Source of the DNA: DATAAZ01 sp036259875
Lineage (GTDB): Bacteria > Actinomycetota > Thermoleophilia > Gaiellales > Gaiellaceae
Direction: 5' to 3'
Length of the DNA: 48,194 nucleotides
Assembly: GCA_036259875.1 (NCBI GenBank)
Contig: DATAAZ010000007.1
Span: 1 to 48,194, forward strand
Made by a program: the position numbers and the translations under genes. Numbering within the stretch: position 1 is the first letter of the stretch; every line of letters begins with the position of its first letter. A model generated the notes under the pieces. The model was not told where the DNA came from, searched no databases, and saw nothing but the letters and a program-made list of their open reading frames with translations. This document shows, in pieces, positions 25,298 to 33,620 of the stretch.

Positions 25298-25441
25298 TGG
25301 ACCCGGTCACCGATTTCTTCGTCCGTTGCACGGCTTTTCTGGTCGCGTTCGTGGGCGCGTTCGCGTTCCTTCCGCTCGTCGTCATCTTCCTCCACTGGTT
25401 CGTGACGACGAGCCGAGACCTGGTCGCGTACCTCGTGTGAC
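25298..25441 (+). CDS. Possible small membrane protein (47 aa)
   Basis: A short frame from GTG 25298 to TGA 25441. It encodes VDPVTDFFVRCTAFLVAFVG followed by a hydrophobic stretch ending LHWF, then a short polar tail. Nearly every codon ends in G or C, matching real genes here, and the peptide has one clear membrane helix. No ribosome site is visible. TATAGA at 25278-25283 could be a -10 element for an almost leaderless transcript. No family is recognised. It lies between two signalling pairs and could also be chance. Confidence 0.4.
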
Positions 25442-25500
25442 GCGAACCCGACCGCGGCGCGCACGCGACCCGGTCCGTCTCGCCCGGAGATCCTTGAACG

Positions 25501-26448
25501 CTACGCCCGGGTCGCGGCGAGGTCCGGTGTCGCGCGCAGTTCGAGAGCGGACTCGGGGATTGGAGTTGCCGGGCGCCAGGGAGGGAACACGACCGAAATC
25601 GTCGTTGGCCCGTTCGTCCGGCTCTCGACCTCGAAGCGGCCGCCGAGGAGTCGGATGCGCTCGCCCATTCCGACGAGCCCGAGCCGGCCGTTTCGGGCGG
25701 CTTCGACGAGCGTCTGCTCGACGTCGAAGCCGCGCCCGTCGTCGGTGACCTCCGCGTGGAGATGCTCGCCGCGCATCTCGACCGACACCGACACCGAGCG
25801 CGCGCCGCTGTGCTGGCGAACGTTCGCGAGCGCCTCCTGGACGATGCGGACGAGCGCAATCCGCTGCGACAGCGTCACCGCCGCGAAGTCGCCGCTCACG
25901 GTCAGCGCCGTCTCGATGTCAGTCTCGCGAGCGAACGTCTCGACCTGCTCGGCGAGGGCATCGCGCAGGGGCTTGCGGGCGATCGTCGCCGGCTCGAGCG
26001 AGTTCGAGAGCTCGCGAAGCTCCTCCTGCAAGGCGGCAAGTCGCGCGCCCAGGTCGTGCATCCGGCCGACCGCGATCGTGCGGGCGTTCCCGGGCGGCAG
26101 TAGCTCCTCCAGCTGAGCACGCAGGAGGGCGACGTCCAAGCCGAGCGCGAGCGCGGTCTGGGTCGGGCCGTCGTGGATATCGAAAGCGAGCCGGGCGAGC
26201 CGTCGCTCGCTCGCCTCCACGAGAGCCCGCTCGCGGTCGATCCCGCGTACGAGCGCGTCCCGCTGCGCGAGAAGCGGCCCGACGGCGGTCGCCGCCTCCC
26301 GCGCGACGGCGAGGGCGACGTTTTTCTCCGCGCCCATGACCTCGACGATGAGGCGGGCGAGCCGTTCGATCAGCGCCGCAGCGGCGGGCGGCCCGGGGAT
26401 CCACTCGCCGGAACCCGGATGGGTCTCACATCGCGCCGCCGTCGTCAC
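25501..26448 (-). CDS. Soluble NarL-family sensor histidine kinase
   Basis: A 315-aa protein. I chose GTG 26448 because it follows GGAGAGGAGGAA at proper spacing; the frame extends 26 codons further upstream without support. No membrane helix is visible. An N-terminal helical region with a coiled-coil-like segment (~50-85) leads to the HisKA_3 motif with H92 in FDIHDGPTQTAL. An HATPase domain follows, with EALANVRQHS and VTDDGRGFD. It is divergent from the response regulator at 26793 across a promoter with paired palindromes, so the two probably form one system. Confidence 0.9.
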   Translation of the reverse strand: MTTAARCETHPGSGEWIPGPPAAAALIERLARLIVEVMGAEKNVALAVAREAATAVGPLLAQRDALVRGIDRERALVEASERRLARLAFDIHDGPTQTALALGLDVALLRAQLEELLPPGNARTIAVGRMHDLGARLAALQEELRELSNSLEPATIARKPLRDALAEQVETFARETDIETALTVSGDFAAVTLSQRIALVRIVQEALANVRQHSGARSVSVSVEMRGEHLHAEVTDDGRGFDVEQTLVEAARNGRLGLVGMGERIRLLGGRFEVESRTNGPTTISVVFPPWRPATPIPESALELRATPDLAATRA

Positions 26449-26792
26449 GTTCCTCCTCTCCCGGATGGGCGCGTACGCCCGTTTGGGAGTGTCGGGCGTA
26501 CTAAGGCGGCGCTCAATGGGCCACACGGCTCATTCACCGTTGAGGTCTCTCAACGCGCGAGGCCGGCCGCAGCGCGGGTCCGAGCGCACGCGTTGAGAAC
26601 TTTCAACACCGGATGGTCCGGATGCCCCATGGATCTCGGGGCGGCAACGGTGCACGCTGCGTCCGCTCGCTGGTGGGCTCGAAAGCGATGCCGGGCATTC
26701 GGGACGGCCGCATACTGCGGTCGCGGCCTTCCCGTCGCCCGACAGGCCTATGCCCGATCGGCTGACCGGAAGAAATCGGTGGAGGTGCGGCC
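26449..26792. promoter_or_regulatory. Divergent kinase/regulator promoter with two 16-bp palindromes
   Basis: This 344-bp intergenic region has no supported gene. It contains GTTGAGGTCTCTCAAC at 26539-26554 and GTTGAGAACTTTCAAC at 26592-26607. Both are inverted repeats of GTTGA/TCAAC with a 6-bp centre, and their centres are 53 bp apart, close to five helical turns. They are good candidates for binding sites of the adjacent NarL/LuxR-type regulator. No experimental basis exists in the sequence. Confidence 0.6.
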
Positions 26793-27425
26793 ATGAAGAT
26801 CCTCATTGCAGATGACCACCGGCTGGTCCTCGAGGGCGTCCGGCGAACGCTCGAAGCGTGCGACGACATCGAGGTGGTCGGCGAGGCGACGACGGGGAGC
26901 CAGGTGCTTCCGCTCGTCCGGCGCACCGACCCGGATCTCGTGCTGCTCGACATGCGGATGCCCGAGTACGACGGCCTTCGCTGCATCGATCTCATCCGCA
27001 AGCACGCACCGAACGTGAAGGTCGTTGTTCTCTCGGCCCACCGCGACGCCGAGCGCATCCAAGCCGCGTTGCGGCGAGGCGCTGTCGGCTACATCGTCAA
27101 GACGGTCAACCCGGCCGACCTTCCGTCGGCGATCCGACAGTCGGTCGAGGGAACCGTGTTTCACCCGGTCGGGATGCCCGACGCCCCGGAGAGCGAGGCG
27201 GTCGCGGCGGCTGGGCTCACAGAACGCGAGACCGAGATCTTGAAGGCGCTCGCGCGCGGTCTTTCGAACGAGGCGATCGGCAAGGAATTCTGGCTCAGCA
27301 AGCAGACCGTCAAGTTCCATCTGTCGAACATCTACCGAAAGCTCGACGTCGGGAACCGAACCGAGGCGGTCCGCTTCGCGTTCGAGCATGGCCTCGCCGA
27401 GGCCCCGGCACACGAGCACGCCTGA
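26793..27425 (+). CDS. NarL/LuxR-family response regulator
   Basis: A 210-aa protein from ATG 26793, preceded by GGAGGTG. The receiver domain has D7-D8, phospho-acceptor D53 (LLDMRMPEYDG) and the Lys in IVKTVNPAD. The C-terminal LuxR HTH includes LTEREIEILKALARGLSNEA-like sequence and LSKQTVKFHLSNIYRKL. It pairs with the divergent soluble kinase. It may regulate itself through the palindromes in the intergenic region. Confidence 0.93.
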   Translation: MKILIADDHRLVLEGVRRTLEACDDIEVVGEATTGSQVLPLVRRTDPDLVLLDMRMPEYDGLRCIDLIRKHAPNVKVVVLSAHRDAERIQAALRRGAVGYIVKTVNPADLPSAIRQSVEGTVFHPVGMPDAPESEAVAAAGLTERETEILKALARGLSNEAIGKEFWLSKQTVKFHLSNIYRKLDVGNRTEAVRFAFEHGLAEAPAHEHA

Positions 27426-27514
27426 CGCGGCGGCGGGCGGGGCGGGTCCCTAGCGGGGAGCGCTCCTTGGCTGGGGCGCGGGCTTGCTTGCGCTCAGCGC
27501 AGAACGCCCCCCGC

Positions 27515-27922
27515 TCACCCGCCTCCTCCGGTGACGGCCGTCGCCTCGAGCTCCACGAGGAGGGACGGAAGCGCGAGGCGGGAGACCTCGAGAAGCGTTG
27601 AGGCGGGACGGCAACCCGCCTCCGTCAGTCGGGAGACCACGACATCTATCGCAGCGAAGAAGCCGTCGATGTCCGTGGTGTAGTAGTTGAGCCGCACAAC
27701 GTCGGCTAGCCCGCATCCGCTTTCACGGAGGACCGCCTCCAGGTTGTCCAGCGCCTGGGTGAGCTGCGCGCCCATGTCGCCCTCGTGGATCGGATTCCCT
27801 TCGGCGTCGACCGACGTCTGGCCGGAACAGAGGATCGTGCGCTCCGCGGCGGTCACGGCATTGGCCTGAACAAAGGCGAACTGGTCCTGCCACGTCCACG
27901 GACTGATGATCTGACGCTCCAC
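27515..27922 (-). CDS. RidA/YjgF family protein
   Basis: A 135-aa protein with the RidA core: TILCSGQTSVDAEGNPIHEG, a helix with QALDNLEAVLRESG, the LNYYTTDID strand, and a C-terminal PSLLVELEATAV. Family members hydrolyse reactive enamines or imines. The Arg that binds substrate carboxylates in canonical RidA (about ten residues from the PxLLVE segment) is not obvious. GTG 27922 is preferred because GGGAG lies 7-8 bp upstream; a TTG six codons earlier is possible. A palindromic operator lies immediately upstream. Its substrate is unknown, and it is distinct from the RidA in the tryptophan operon. Confidence 0.85.
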   Translation of the reverse strand: MERQIISPWTWQDQFAFVQANAVTAAERTILCSGQTSVDAEGNPIHEGDMGAQLTQALDNLEAVLRESGCGLADVVRLNYYTTDIDGFFAAIDVVVSRLTEAGCRPASTLLEVSRLALPSLLVELEATAVTGGGG

Positions 27923-27933
27923 GTGCTCGCTCC

Positions 27934-27957
27934 CAGACAAGCTGTCTGGTCAGACAG
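27934..27957. promoter_or_regulatory. Three-half-site palindromic operator upstream of ridA-like gene
   Basis: CTGTCTGGTCAGACAG (27942-27957) is a 7-bp perfect inverted repeat with a 2-bp centre. A third half-site CAGACA at 27934-27939 forms a second palindrome with the TGTCTG at 27943-27948. The layout resembles operators of TetR-type repressors. It lies 12-35 bp upstream of the GTG start, where a bound repressor would block transcription. No TetR gene is in the window. Confidence 0.55.
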
Positions 27958-27999
27958 CCGAAGGATCATCCACCCAATCGATCGATGCAAGCGTGAGAG

Positions 28000-28129
28000 G
28001 CAGCTCGACGGCTACCGCGCCGACCGCATCGTCGACGGCTACGGCGCCGAGAAGTACGCCCGGCTCGCCGCGCTGAAGGAGAAGTACGACCCGAAGAACA
28101 TGTTCCGCTTCAACCACAACATTCGGCCG
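28000..28129 (+). pseudogene. Relic of a BBE-type FAD-linked oxidase (C-terminus only)
   Basis: One plus frame encodes YGAEKYARLAALKEKYDP followed by a FRFNHNIRP-like ending. This is the characteristic C-terminal BBE motif of berberine-bridge-enzyme-like FAD oxidases, where the last residues cover the flavin. Nothing upstream encodes the FAD-binding domain: the preceding sequence is the ridA operator and ridA on the other strand. The frame continues past the natural end with unrelated residues. It is therefore a truncated remnant, probably left by a deletion that also joined the ridA region to this point. The 5' limit is approximate. Confidence 0.7.
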
Positions 28130-28392
28130 GCCAGGGCGGGCACGGCCGACTTGTGGTCAGCTGAGAGCAGCGAAAGAATCGGAAGCGCGCGGCCGTGCGG
28201 TGGCCGGCGTGAGCGAAATGGCAGGCGGCCGCAGCGCGGCCTTGCGTGCCGGGCCGTTCTCGCGTTGAGCGGCCGCCGATCCGCGCGCCGATAACCCGCG
28301 GTGGGCTTCACCTCACGAGGCGCAGCGGCTCGGGACATCGTCGAAACGTCACGGCGTTTGCAAACCCGACGGCGGGGAGACCGACGTGCTTG

Positions 28393-29367
28393 ATGGACGT
28401 TCGCGGCGAGGGTTCCGACCGCGCGACGGGCAGGCCGGAGACGAGCCGCGCGCCGCTTGCGGAGCAACCGCTGAAGCTCGGGCGCGGGTCGTGGTGGGCA
28501 GCGCTCAAGCGGACAGTCACAGAGTTTCGCCGCGACAACCTCACCGACTGGGCGGCCGCGCTGACCTACTACGGCGTCCTCTCGGTTTTCCCCGCGTTGC
28601 TCGTGATCGTGTCGATCGTCGGCCTGATCGGCTCGTCCGCGACACAGCCGCTTCTCGACAATCTGGGCGCGTTCGCACCCGGGCCCGCCCGGGACATCGT
28701 CGAGAACGCGATCCGGGGACTCGAGGAGAGCAGGAGCGCAGCCGGAATTCTCTTCGTCGTCGGGCTAGCGGGCGCGCTCTGGTCGGCTTCCGGGTACATC
28801 GCCGCCTTCATGCGCGCGAGCAACTCGATCTGGGACGTGGAAGAGGCACGTCCCATCTGGTGGACGTTGCCGCTCCGGATCGCGATCACGCTCGTCGTCG
28901 TCGTCCTCCTCGCCGTCAGCGCGGTCATCGTCGTCCTCACGGGCTCGCTCGCCGATCGAGCCGGCGAGCTGCTCGGCCTCGGTGGCGCCGTCGTTACCGC
29001 CTGGGATATCGCCAAATGGCCCGTCTTGCTTCTCATCGTCAGCGTCGTCTTCGCTCTGCTCTACTACGCCGCTCCGAACGTCCGCCAGCCGGGCTTTCGC
29101 TGGGTGACACCCGGCGGGATCCTCGCGGTCATCGTCTGGGTTCTCGCTTCGGCGGCGTTCGCGTTCTACGTCGCGAACTTCGGGTCGTACAACAAGACGT
29201 ACGGAACGCTGGGCGCGGTGATCATCTTCCTCGTGTGGCTTTGGATCTCGAACTGCGCGCTACTCCTCGGCGCCGAGATGAACGCCGAGCTCGCGCGAAG
29301 CAGGGCAATCGAGGCCGGCCACCCCGAGGAGGAAGAGCCGTTTCTCGAGCCGCGGCGCAAGCCGTAA
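28393..29367 (+). CDS. YihY/BrkB family inner-membrane protein
   Basis: A 324-aa protein from ATG 28393, with GGGGAG upstream. It has the YihY pattern: a helix beginning TDWAAALTYYGVLSVFPALL, VGLAGALWSASGYIAAFMRA, and a final YGTLGAVIIFLVWLWISN helix, about six membrane segments in all. The tail is acidic then basic. Family members are integral membrane proteins of unclear function; the old ribonuclease BN label is not supported. It stands alone. An upstream in-frame extension of 49 codons has no supporting signal. Confidence 0.92.
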   Translation: MDVRGEGSDRATGRPETSRAPLAEQPLKLGRGSWWAALKRTVTEFRRDNLTDWAAALTYYGVLSVFPALLVIVSIVGLIGSSATQPLLDNLGAFAPGPARDIVENAIRGLEESRSAAGILFVVGLAGALWSASGYIAAFMRASNSIWDVEEARPIWWTLPLRIAITLVVVVLLAVSAVIVVLTGSLADRAGELLGLGGAVVTAWDIAKWPVLLLIVSVVFALLYYAAPNVRQPGFRWVTPGGILAVIVWVLASAAFAFYVANFGSYNKTYGTLGAVIIFLVWLWISNCALLLGAEMNAELARSRAIEAGHPEEEEPFLEPRRKP

Positions 29368-29764
29368 CGGCAATCGCGACTGCGCACGAGACGCTGACGT
29401 TCGCGACGACGGGCTTCGCGGTCAGCGGAACCGATAACGCGAACAGCGACGCGAAGGCAAGGATGCACTTCAAGGGGCCGCACGCGAAGAAGGAAGGCGC
29501 GCCGTAGAACAGGTAGGAGAGGGGGCGGCGAACACCGTCCCTCTCCGCATGTCGAGTGCGTGAAGGGCGGCTCGTCGTGGCGCGTAGCCGCGCGACCCGG
29601 CGCGTATCGTGGCGCCGGTATGGTCGTCGGGCGGTGCGTGCTCGGCCGTACCCTGGCCTTCGGGCGTCGTCGGGCCGCGGCCGGGCAGGCAACCGGCCCC
29701 AGCCGCGTTGAAACAAGGAGACAATCGGCGCGACCCGTCGAGTCGCCACAAGCGAAGGAGCCCG
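29368..29764. other. Intergenic region between yihY-like and multicopper oxidase genes
   Basis: About 400 bp. It holds the stem-loop listed separately. The multicopper oxidase ribosome site lies near its right end (AAGGAG about 5 bp before ATG 29765). No convincing gene or riboswitch is seen. A minus-strand frame across 29360-29505 is hydrophobic but has no credible start. Confidence 0.5.
29516..29546 (+). terminator. Stem-loop downstream of the yihY-like gene
   Basis: GGAGAGGG (29516-29523) pairs with CCCTCTCC (29539-29546), with three further inner pairs (CGG/CCG). There is no T-rich tail. It lies about 150 bp after the yihY-like stop, so assignment as a terminator is tentative. Confidence 0.35.
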
Positions 29765-31597
29765 ATGCGAAGAGACGCTGACATCGCCCCTCAGAGCAGC
29801 CACTTCCCGGCCGACCCGGAGGGCCTCATCGAGGCCGCTCGGTCGGAGGTCGTCGATCTCGCCGACGGGGAGGTGCTCGAGCTCCGGATCGCCCCGGTCG
29901 CCAAGCGACTCGGGGAAGTGACCGTGCGCATGCTCGCCTACAACGGCTCGATCCCCGGCCCAGCGCTGCGTGTTCGCCAGGGTTCCGAGGTCGTGATCGA
30001 CGTCGTCAACGACGGCGACCTCGCGGCGACCGTGCATTGGCATGGGCTTCGGCTCGACAACCGCTACGACGGGACGCACGAGACGCAGGAGCTGATCCCG
30101 GTCGGCGGCAGCTTCTCGTACCGCATCAGGTTCCCCGATCCCGGCGTCTACTGGTACCACCCGCACGTCCGCGAGGACTACGGCCAGGAGATGGGGCTCT
30201 ACGGCAACATCGTCGTCGTCCCGGCCGATGCGGACTACTGGCCGCCGGCGCACCGCGAGCTCCTTCTCACGCTCGACGACGTACTGGTCGAGGACGGAAG
30301 AATCGCGCCGTTCGACCGCGCCGAGACGACGTACGCGGCGATGGGCCGGTACGGCAACGTGTTCCTCGTCGGAGGCGAGACGGACGTCGCCCTCGACGCC
30401 CGGTGTGGGGAAGTCGTCCGGTTCTACCTGACGAACACCGCGAACACGCGCGTCTTCAACGTCGCCGTTCCCGGCGCGCGGATGAAGCTGGTCGGTGGCG
30501 ACAGCGGCCGCTACGAGCGAGAGGAGCTCGTCGACTCGCTGGTCATCGGGCCGTCAGAGCGGGCCGTCGTCGACGTTCTGTTCGACGAGCCCGGCGAGCT
30601 GACGCTCGAGCATCGAACTCCCGAGCGGACGTACGCGCTCACGACGATCGACGTAAGCGCGGAGGCAGCCTTGCCTCGGCTGGCGGAAAGCTTCAACGTC
30701 CTTCGCCGCAATCCGGAGTGGGGCGTGGAGCGCGAGCGCCTCGGCCCGTACGTCGAGGCGCCGCCCGACAAGACGCTCGCGCTCGTCGCGGAGATGGACG
30801 TAGCCGTCCCCGAGGGACCGGTCGTCTACGCCTGCCCGATGCACCCGGACGTGACGAGCGCCAAGCCAGATCGCTGTCCGAAGTGCGGGATGAAGCTCGT
30901 GCCTGCTCAGCTCGCCACGCAAGCGTCACCACACGCCGGGCACGCGCACGACCACGCCGCGCACGGGCCCGCCGACGAGAGCGGTGGCCACGGCCACCGA
31001 CACGGATATCCCGCGGGCGAAGACACGGCGGCCGGGGGGCACTCGCATCACGCGGAGCCCGGCAAGGCGAACGCGCTCGGCCACGAGCACGGCTCCCGCG
31101 ACGTGCACGGGAATGCGCGCGGCTTGGGACACGGGGAGCACGCGGACAGGCACCAGGACTCGCACCCCGGCCACGAGCAGCACGAGGCAAGCGGCGGGAT
31201 CGAGTGGGAAGACCACATGGTCGACGTCAACCGGATGACGACGCCGGCGAACATGCGCTGGAACCTCGTCGACCGCGAGACGGGCGCGGTCAACGACGCG
31301 ATCGACTGGCATTTCCGCGTCGGCGACAAGGTGAAGGTCCGCCTGGTCAACGAGATGGATTCGGACCACCCGATGCAGCATCCGCTTCACATCCACGGCG
31401 CGGGTCGCTTCGTCGTGCTCGCGCGCGACGGCGCTCCCGAGGAGAATCTGGTCTGGAAGGACACGGTGCTCGTCCGAACCGGCGAGACCGTGGACATCCT
31501 CCTCGACGTCACGAATCCCGGCCGCTGGATGGCGCATTGCCACATCGCGGAGCACCACGAGAGCGGGATGATGTTCAGCTTCGACGTCACACCGTAG
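29765..31597 (+). CDS. Multicopper oxidase with heavy-metal-binding insert and His-rich linker
   Basis: A 610-aa protein from ATG 29765 with AAGGAG upstream. Cupredoxin domain 1 has HWH (91-93) and HPH (132-134). The C-terminal cupredoxin domain has HPxHxH (H539, H542, H544) and HCHIAEHHESGM (H591, C592, H593, H597, M602), so the type 1, 2 and 3 copper ligands are present. Between them, residues ~355-380 form a small metal-binding module (YACPMHPD, CPKCGMKL; C357, C371, C374), as seen in copper-efflux proteins. Residues 381-476 carry 20 His in 96 positions. These inserts suggest copper storage or delivery to the oxidase. No Tat or Sec signal peptide is visible, which is odd for this family. 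Possible roles are cuprous oxidase in copper tolerance or a nitrite reductase-like enzyme. Confidence 0.9.
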   Translation: MRRDADIAPQSSHFPADPEGLIEAARSEVVDLADGEVLELRIAPVAKRLGEVTVRMLAYNGSIPGPALRVRQGSEVVIDVVNDGDLAATVHWHGLRLDNRYDGTHETQELIPVGGSFSYRIRFPDPGVYWYHPHVREDYGQEMGLYGNIVVVPADADYWPPAHRELLLTLDDVLVEDGRIAPFDRAETTYAAMGRYGNVFLVGGETDVALDARCGEVVRFYLTNTANTRVFNVAVPGARMKLVGGDSGRYEREELVDSLVIGPSERAVVDVLFDEPGELTLEHRTPERTYALTTIDVSAEAALPRLAESFNVLRRNPEWGVERERLGPYVEAPPDKTLALVAEMDVAVPEGPVVYACPMHPDVTSAKPDRCPKCGMKLVPAQLATQASPHAGHAHDHAAHGPADESGGHGHRHGYPAGEDTAAGGHSHHAEPGKANALGHEHGSRDVHGNARGLGHGEHADRHQDSHPGHEQHEASGGIEWEDHMVDVNRMTTPANMRWNLVDRETGAVNDAIDWHFRVGDKVKVRLVNEMDSDHPMQHPLHIHGAGRFVVLARDGAPEENLVWKDTVLVRTGETVDILLDVTNPGRWMAHCHIAEHHESGMMFSFDVTP

Positions 31598-32007
31598 ACG
31601 GCGACCGCGACCTCGTGGATGGCCGCTAGAGGAACGCGGAGGCGGCTTTCCACGAACTTTCCGCACCCTTGGGCCAACCATCGCCCAGCGCGCGGCGCAG
31701 CCCGTGTAGCCGACGGCACCGGGACGCTCCGCGGAGCAGGCCGGCGCCCGCAACTGAAGCGACCACCAGCGGCCGGCCCGTCGCCGCCTCGCAAGGCATC
31801 GACGTCGGCCTCCGAGCGGGCGAGCGCTTGGCAGGCCGAGCGAGAAGGTAAGAACATTGCCTGCAAAGGCACGACGGGCATCGCCCTGCGGCAGATCGGA
31901 ATTGATCGCGTTGCCAACGTCCACCCTAGCTCCGCGCACCGAACGCGCGCGCGTCCTCCGATCGCCGCGCCGCACATCGAGACGGCGAGGCCAGAGAGGA
32001 GGAAGAG
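31598..32007. other. Intergenic region before the CHRD gene
   Basis: About 410 bp. Reading frames here have codon use unlike the neighbouring genes and no recognisable protein. A purine-rich ribosome site (GAGGAGGAAGAG) lies just before 32008. I see no clear promoter, RNA or repeat. Confidence 0.4.
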
Positions 32008-32460
32008 GTGCGAAGAGCCACAGCTGTGACGCTCGGACTCATGGCGCTCCTGGCGACGCTATGGGCGTTCGCGAGTCCCGCAGCCGCCGCGGGCCGACAG
32101 GTCTTCCGGCTCACGCTCACCGGAGCGGATCCGGACGGCAGCGGGACGGCGCTCGTCAAGGTGAAGTCGCAAAAAGGCGAAGTCTGCTACAGGATTCGCG
32201 TGCAACGGATCGGTGAGCCGCACGAGCCGGCACCGGGCCTCGGGTCGGCGCACATCCACTTGCTCTCGACCGGTGGCATCGCGGTCGACCTGAAGGCGCA
32301 GTTCTCGGAGGTCGATGACGACGTCTTCGTGGCCGCGGGGTGCGTGGACGCCGATCAGAGCTTGCTCCGGGAGATCCGTCGGAACCCGGATGCCTACTAC
32401 CTCAACATCCACACGATGGAGTTCCCCGGCGGCGCGCTGCAAGCGCCGCTGGCATCGTAG
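32008..32460 (+). CDS. Secreted CHRD-domain protein
   Basis: A 150-aa protein from GTG 32008 with a strong purine-rich ribosome site. Residues 1-28 are a signal peptide ending AAAAG. The rest is a CHRD domain: a beta-rich region with SGTALVKVKSQKGEVCYRI, SAHIHLLSTGG, then YYLNIHTMEFPGGALQAPL at the end. CHRD domains occur in chordin and in many bacterial secreted proteins of unknown function. It ends just before a strong hairpin shared with the convergent propeller gene. Confidence 0.9.
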   Translation: MRRATAVTLGLMALLATLWAFASPAAAAGRQVFRLTLTGADPDGSGTALVKVKSQKGEVCYRIRVQRIGEPHEPAPGLGSAHIHLLSTGGIAVDLKAQFSEVDDDVFVAAGCVDADQSLLREIRRNPDAYYLNIHTMEFPGGALQAPLAS

Positions 32461-32478
32461 AGCTCTTTCGGCGCCCAG

Positions 32479-32511
32479 ACGGAGGGGCGGCGGTGCTCGC
32501 CGCCCCTCCGT
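32479..32511. terminator. Bidirectional hairpin between convergent genes
   Basis: A perfect 14-bp GC-rich stem (ACGGAGGGGCGGCG with its complement) encloses a 5-base loop, GTGCT. It lies 18 bp after the CHRD stop and before the end of the convergent gene at 32595. The T-tract is weak, as is common in GC-rich actinobacteria. Confidence 0.7.
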
Positions 32512-32594
32512 TCGCCGTTCGACCCACCCGGGTTGCGCGCTCGCACCGTCTGCCGGTCGTCACGGAATCCTGAGCCGTGGCCCGGTGCGCGCGA

Positions 32595-33533
32595 CTACGG
32601 CTCGATACGCGTCAACGCCGGGGCGTCCTGATCGACGACCCACGCGGCGCCCGCTCCGAAGGCGAGCCCCTGAAGCCTTCCACGCACGGGAATGGGCTCG
32701 CCGATCAGCTCGCCCGACTCCGGGTCGAGGCGCGTGACGCCGCCCGTTCCGCTCGCGACCCAGACCGCCCCACCGCCGATCGCGATCCCGGCCGGCCGCC
32801 CGCCGACCCGTATTGGCTCGCCGATCACCTGATTCGTGCGGATGTCGACGCGGGCGACCGTGCCGTCATCCAGGTTCGCCACCCAGATCGTGTCGTCGGC
32901 GACCGCGAGCGCGGCCGGGCCCGCGCCGACGCGGATCCGCGCGACCGGCCGCTCCAAGCGCGGGTCGAACCGCACGACGGTTCCCTCGCCCGGGCTGACG
33001 ACCCATACCGAACCCGCGGCGACCGCGACACCCGCGTAGTCGGCCGTCGCCTTCGCCCTGTACACGATCTTGCGCGACGTCGAGACGAGCGTGTTCGTCC
33101 TCGGGTCGATCCGCGCGAGCTTGCCCGCGCGCGCCTCGAACGCCCACACGGAGCCCTCGCCGACCGCGACCGCCATCAGGCGGCCGCCGACCAGAATCGG
33201 CCTCGCTGCGCGCCGGTTGGCGCGAGGGTCGATCCGGGTCGCCGTGCCGTGCCGGCTCACGACCCAAACGCCGTTCTCGTCGACGGCGACCGCGAACGGC
33301 TGGCGGGCGACCGGGACTTCGGCGACGACCCTCATCGACTCGGGGTCGATCCGAAGCACCGTGTCGTCGTCGAAGTTCGTCACCCATACCGCGCCGTCGC
33401 CGAAGGCGACGGAGAGCGATGCGCCCGGGAGCTCGACCGCGCGGAGGGTCGGTGCGCCGCCATCGCCGCCGCAGCCGCCGGCAGCACCGGCGAGGATGAG
33501 CGCGGCGCTCGCACCCAGGAGACGTCTCCTCAC
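32595..33533 (-). CDS. Secreted beta-propeller lipoprotein, Vgb/YVTN-like
   Basis: A 312-aa protein from GTG 33533 with GGAGG about 8 bp upstream. The N-terminus (MRRRLLGASAALILAGAAGG followed by Cys) resembles a lipoprotein signal, though the lipobox is not ideal. Six or seven repeats of about 42 residues follow, each with (D/N)GxVWVxx and (V/L)xRIDPxT, as in virginiamycin B lyase-like and YVTN propellers. No lyase active-site residues could be assigned. It is likely an extracytoplasmic binding or scaffold protein. It lies 87 bp downstream of a VOC gene on the same strand and ends at the shared terminator. Confidence 0.85.
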   Translation of the reverse strand: MRRRLLGASAALILAGAAGGCGGDGGAPTLRAVELPGASLSVAFGDGAVWVTNFDDDTVLRIDPESMRVVAEVPVARQPFAVAVDENGVWVVSRHGTATRIDPRANRRAARPILVGGRLMAVAVGEGSVWAFEARAGKLARIDPRTNTLVSTSRKIVYRAKATADYAGVAVAAGSVWVVSPGEGTVVRFDPRLERPVARIRVGAGPAALAVADDTIWVANLDDGTVARVDIRTNQVIGEPIRVGGRPAGIAIGGGAVWVASGTGGVTRLDPESGELIGEPIPVRGRLQGLAFGAGAAWVVDQDAPALTRIEP

Positions 33534-33620
33534 CGCATCCTCCGCTCCGGCGCGAGCTTAGCGGTGCGAGCCCCCGGCGAGCCCGGCCGTCGCCGTGGCC
33601 GGGTCGCCGTTCTGGATGGG

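Noticed and set aside
27515..27922. Assigning this RidA protein to the tryptophan pathway
   Set aside because: It is 10 kb away with its own operator and unrelated neighbours; the operon has its own RidA at 40872-41282.
29360..29505. Hydrophobic minus-strand frame resembling a small membrane protein
   Set aside because: No usable start codon or ribosome site in frame, and it runs into the antisense of the YihY-like gene.
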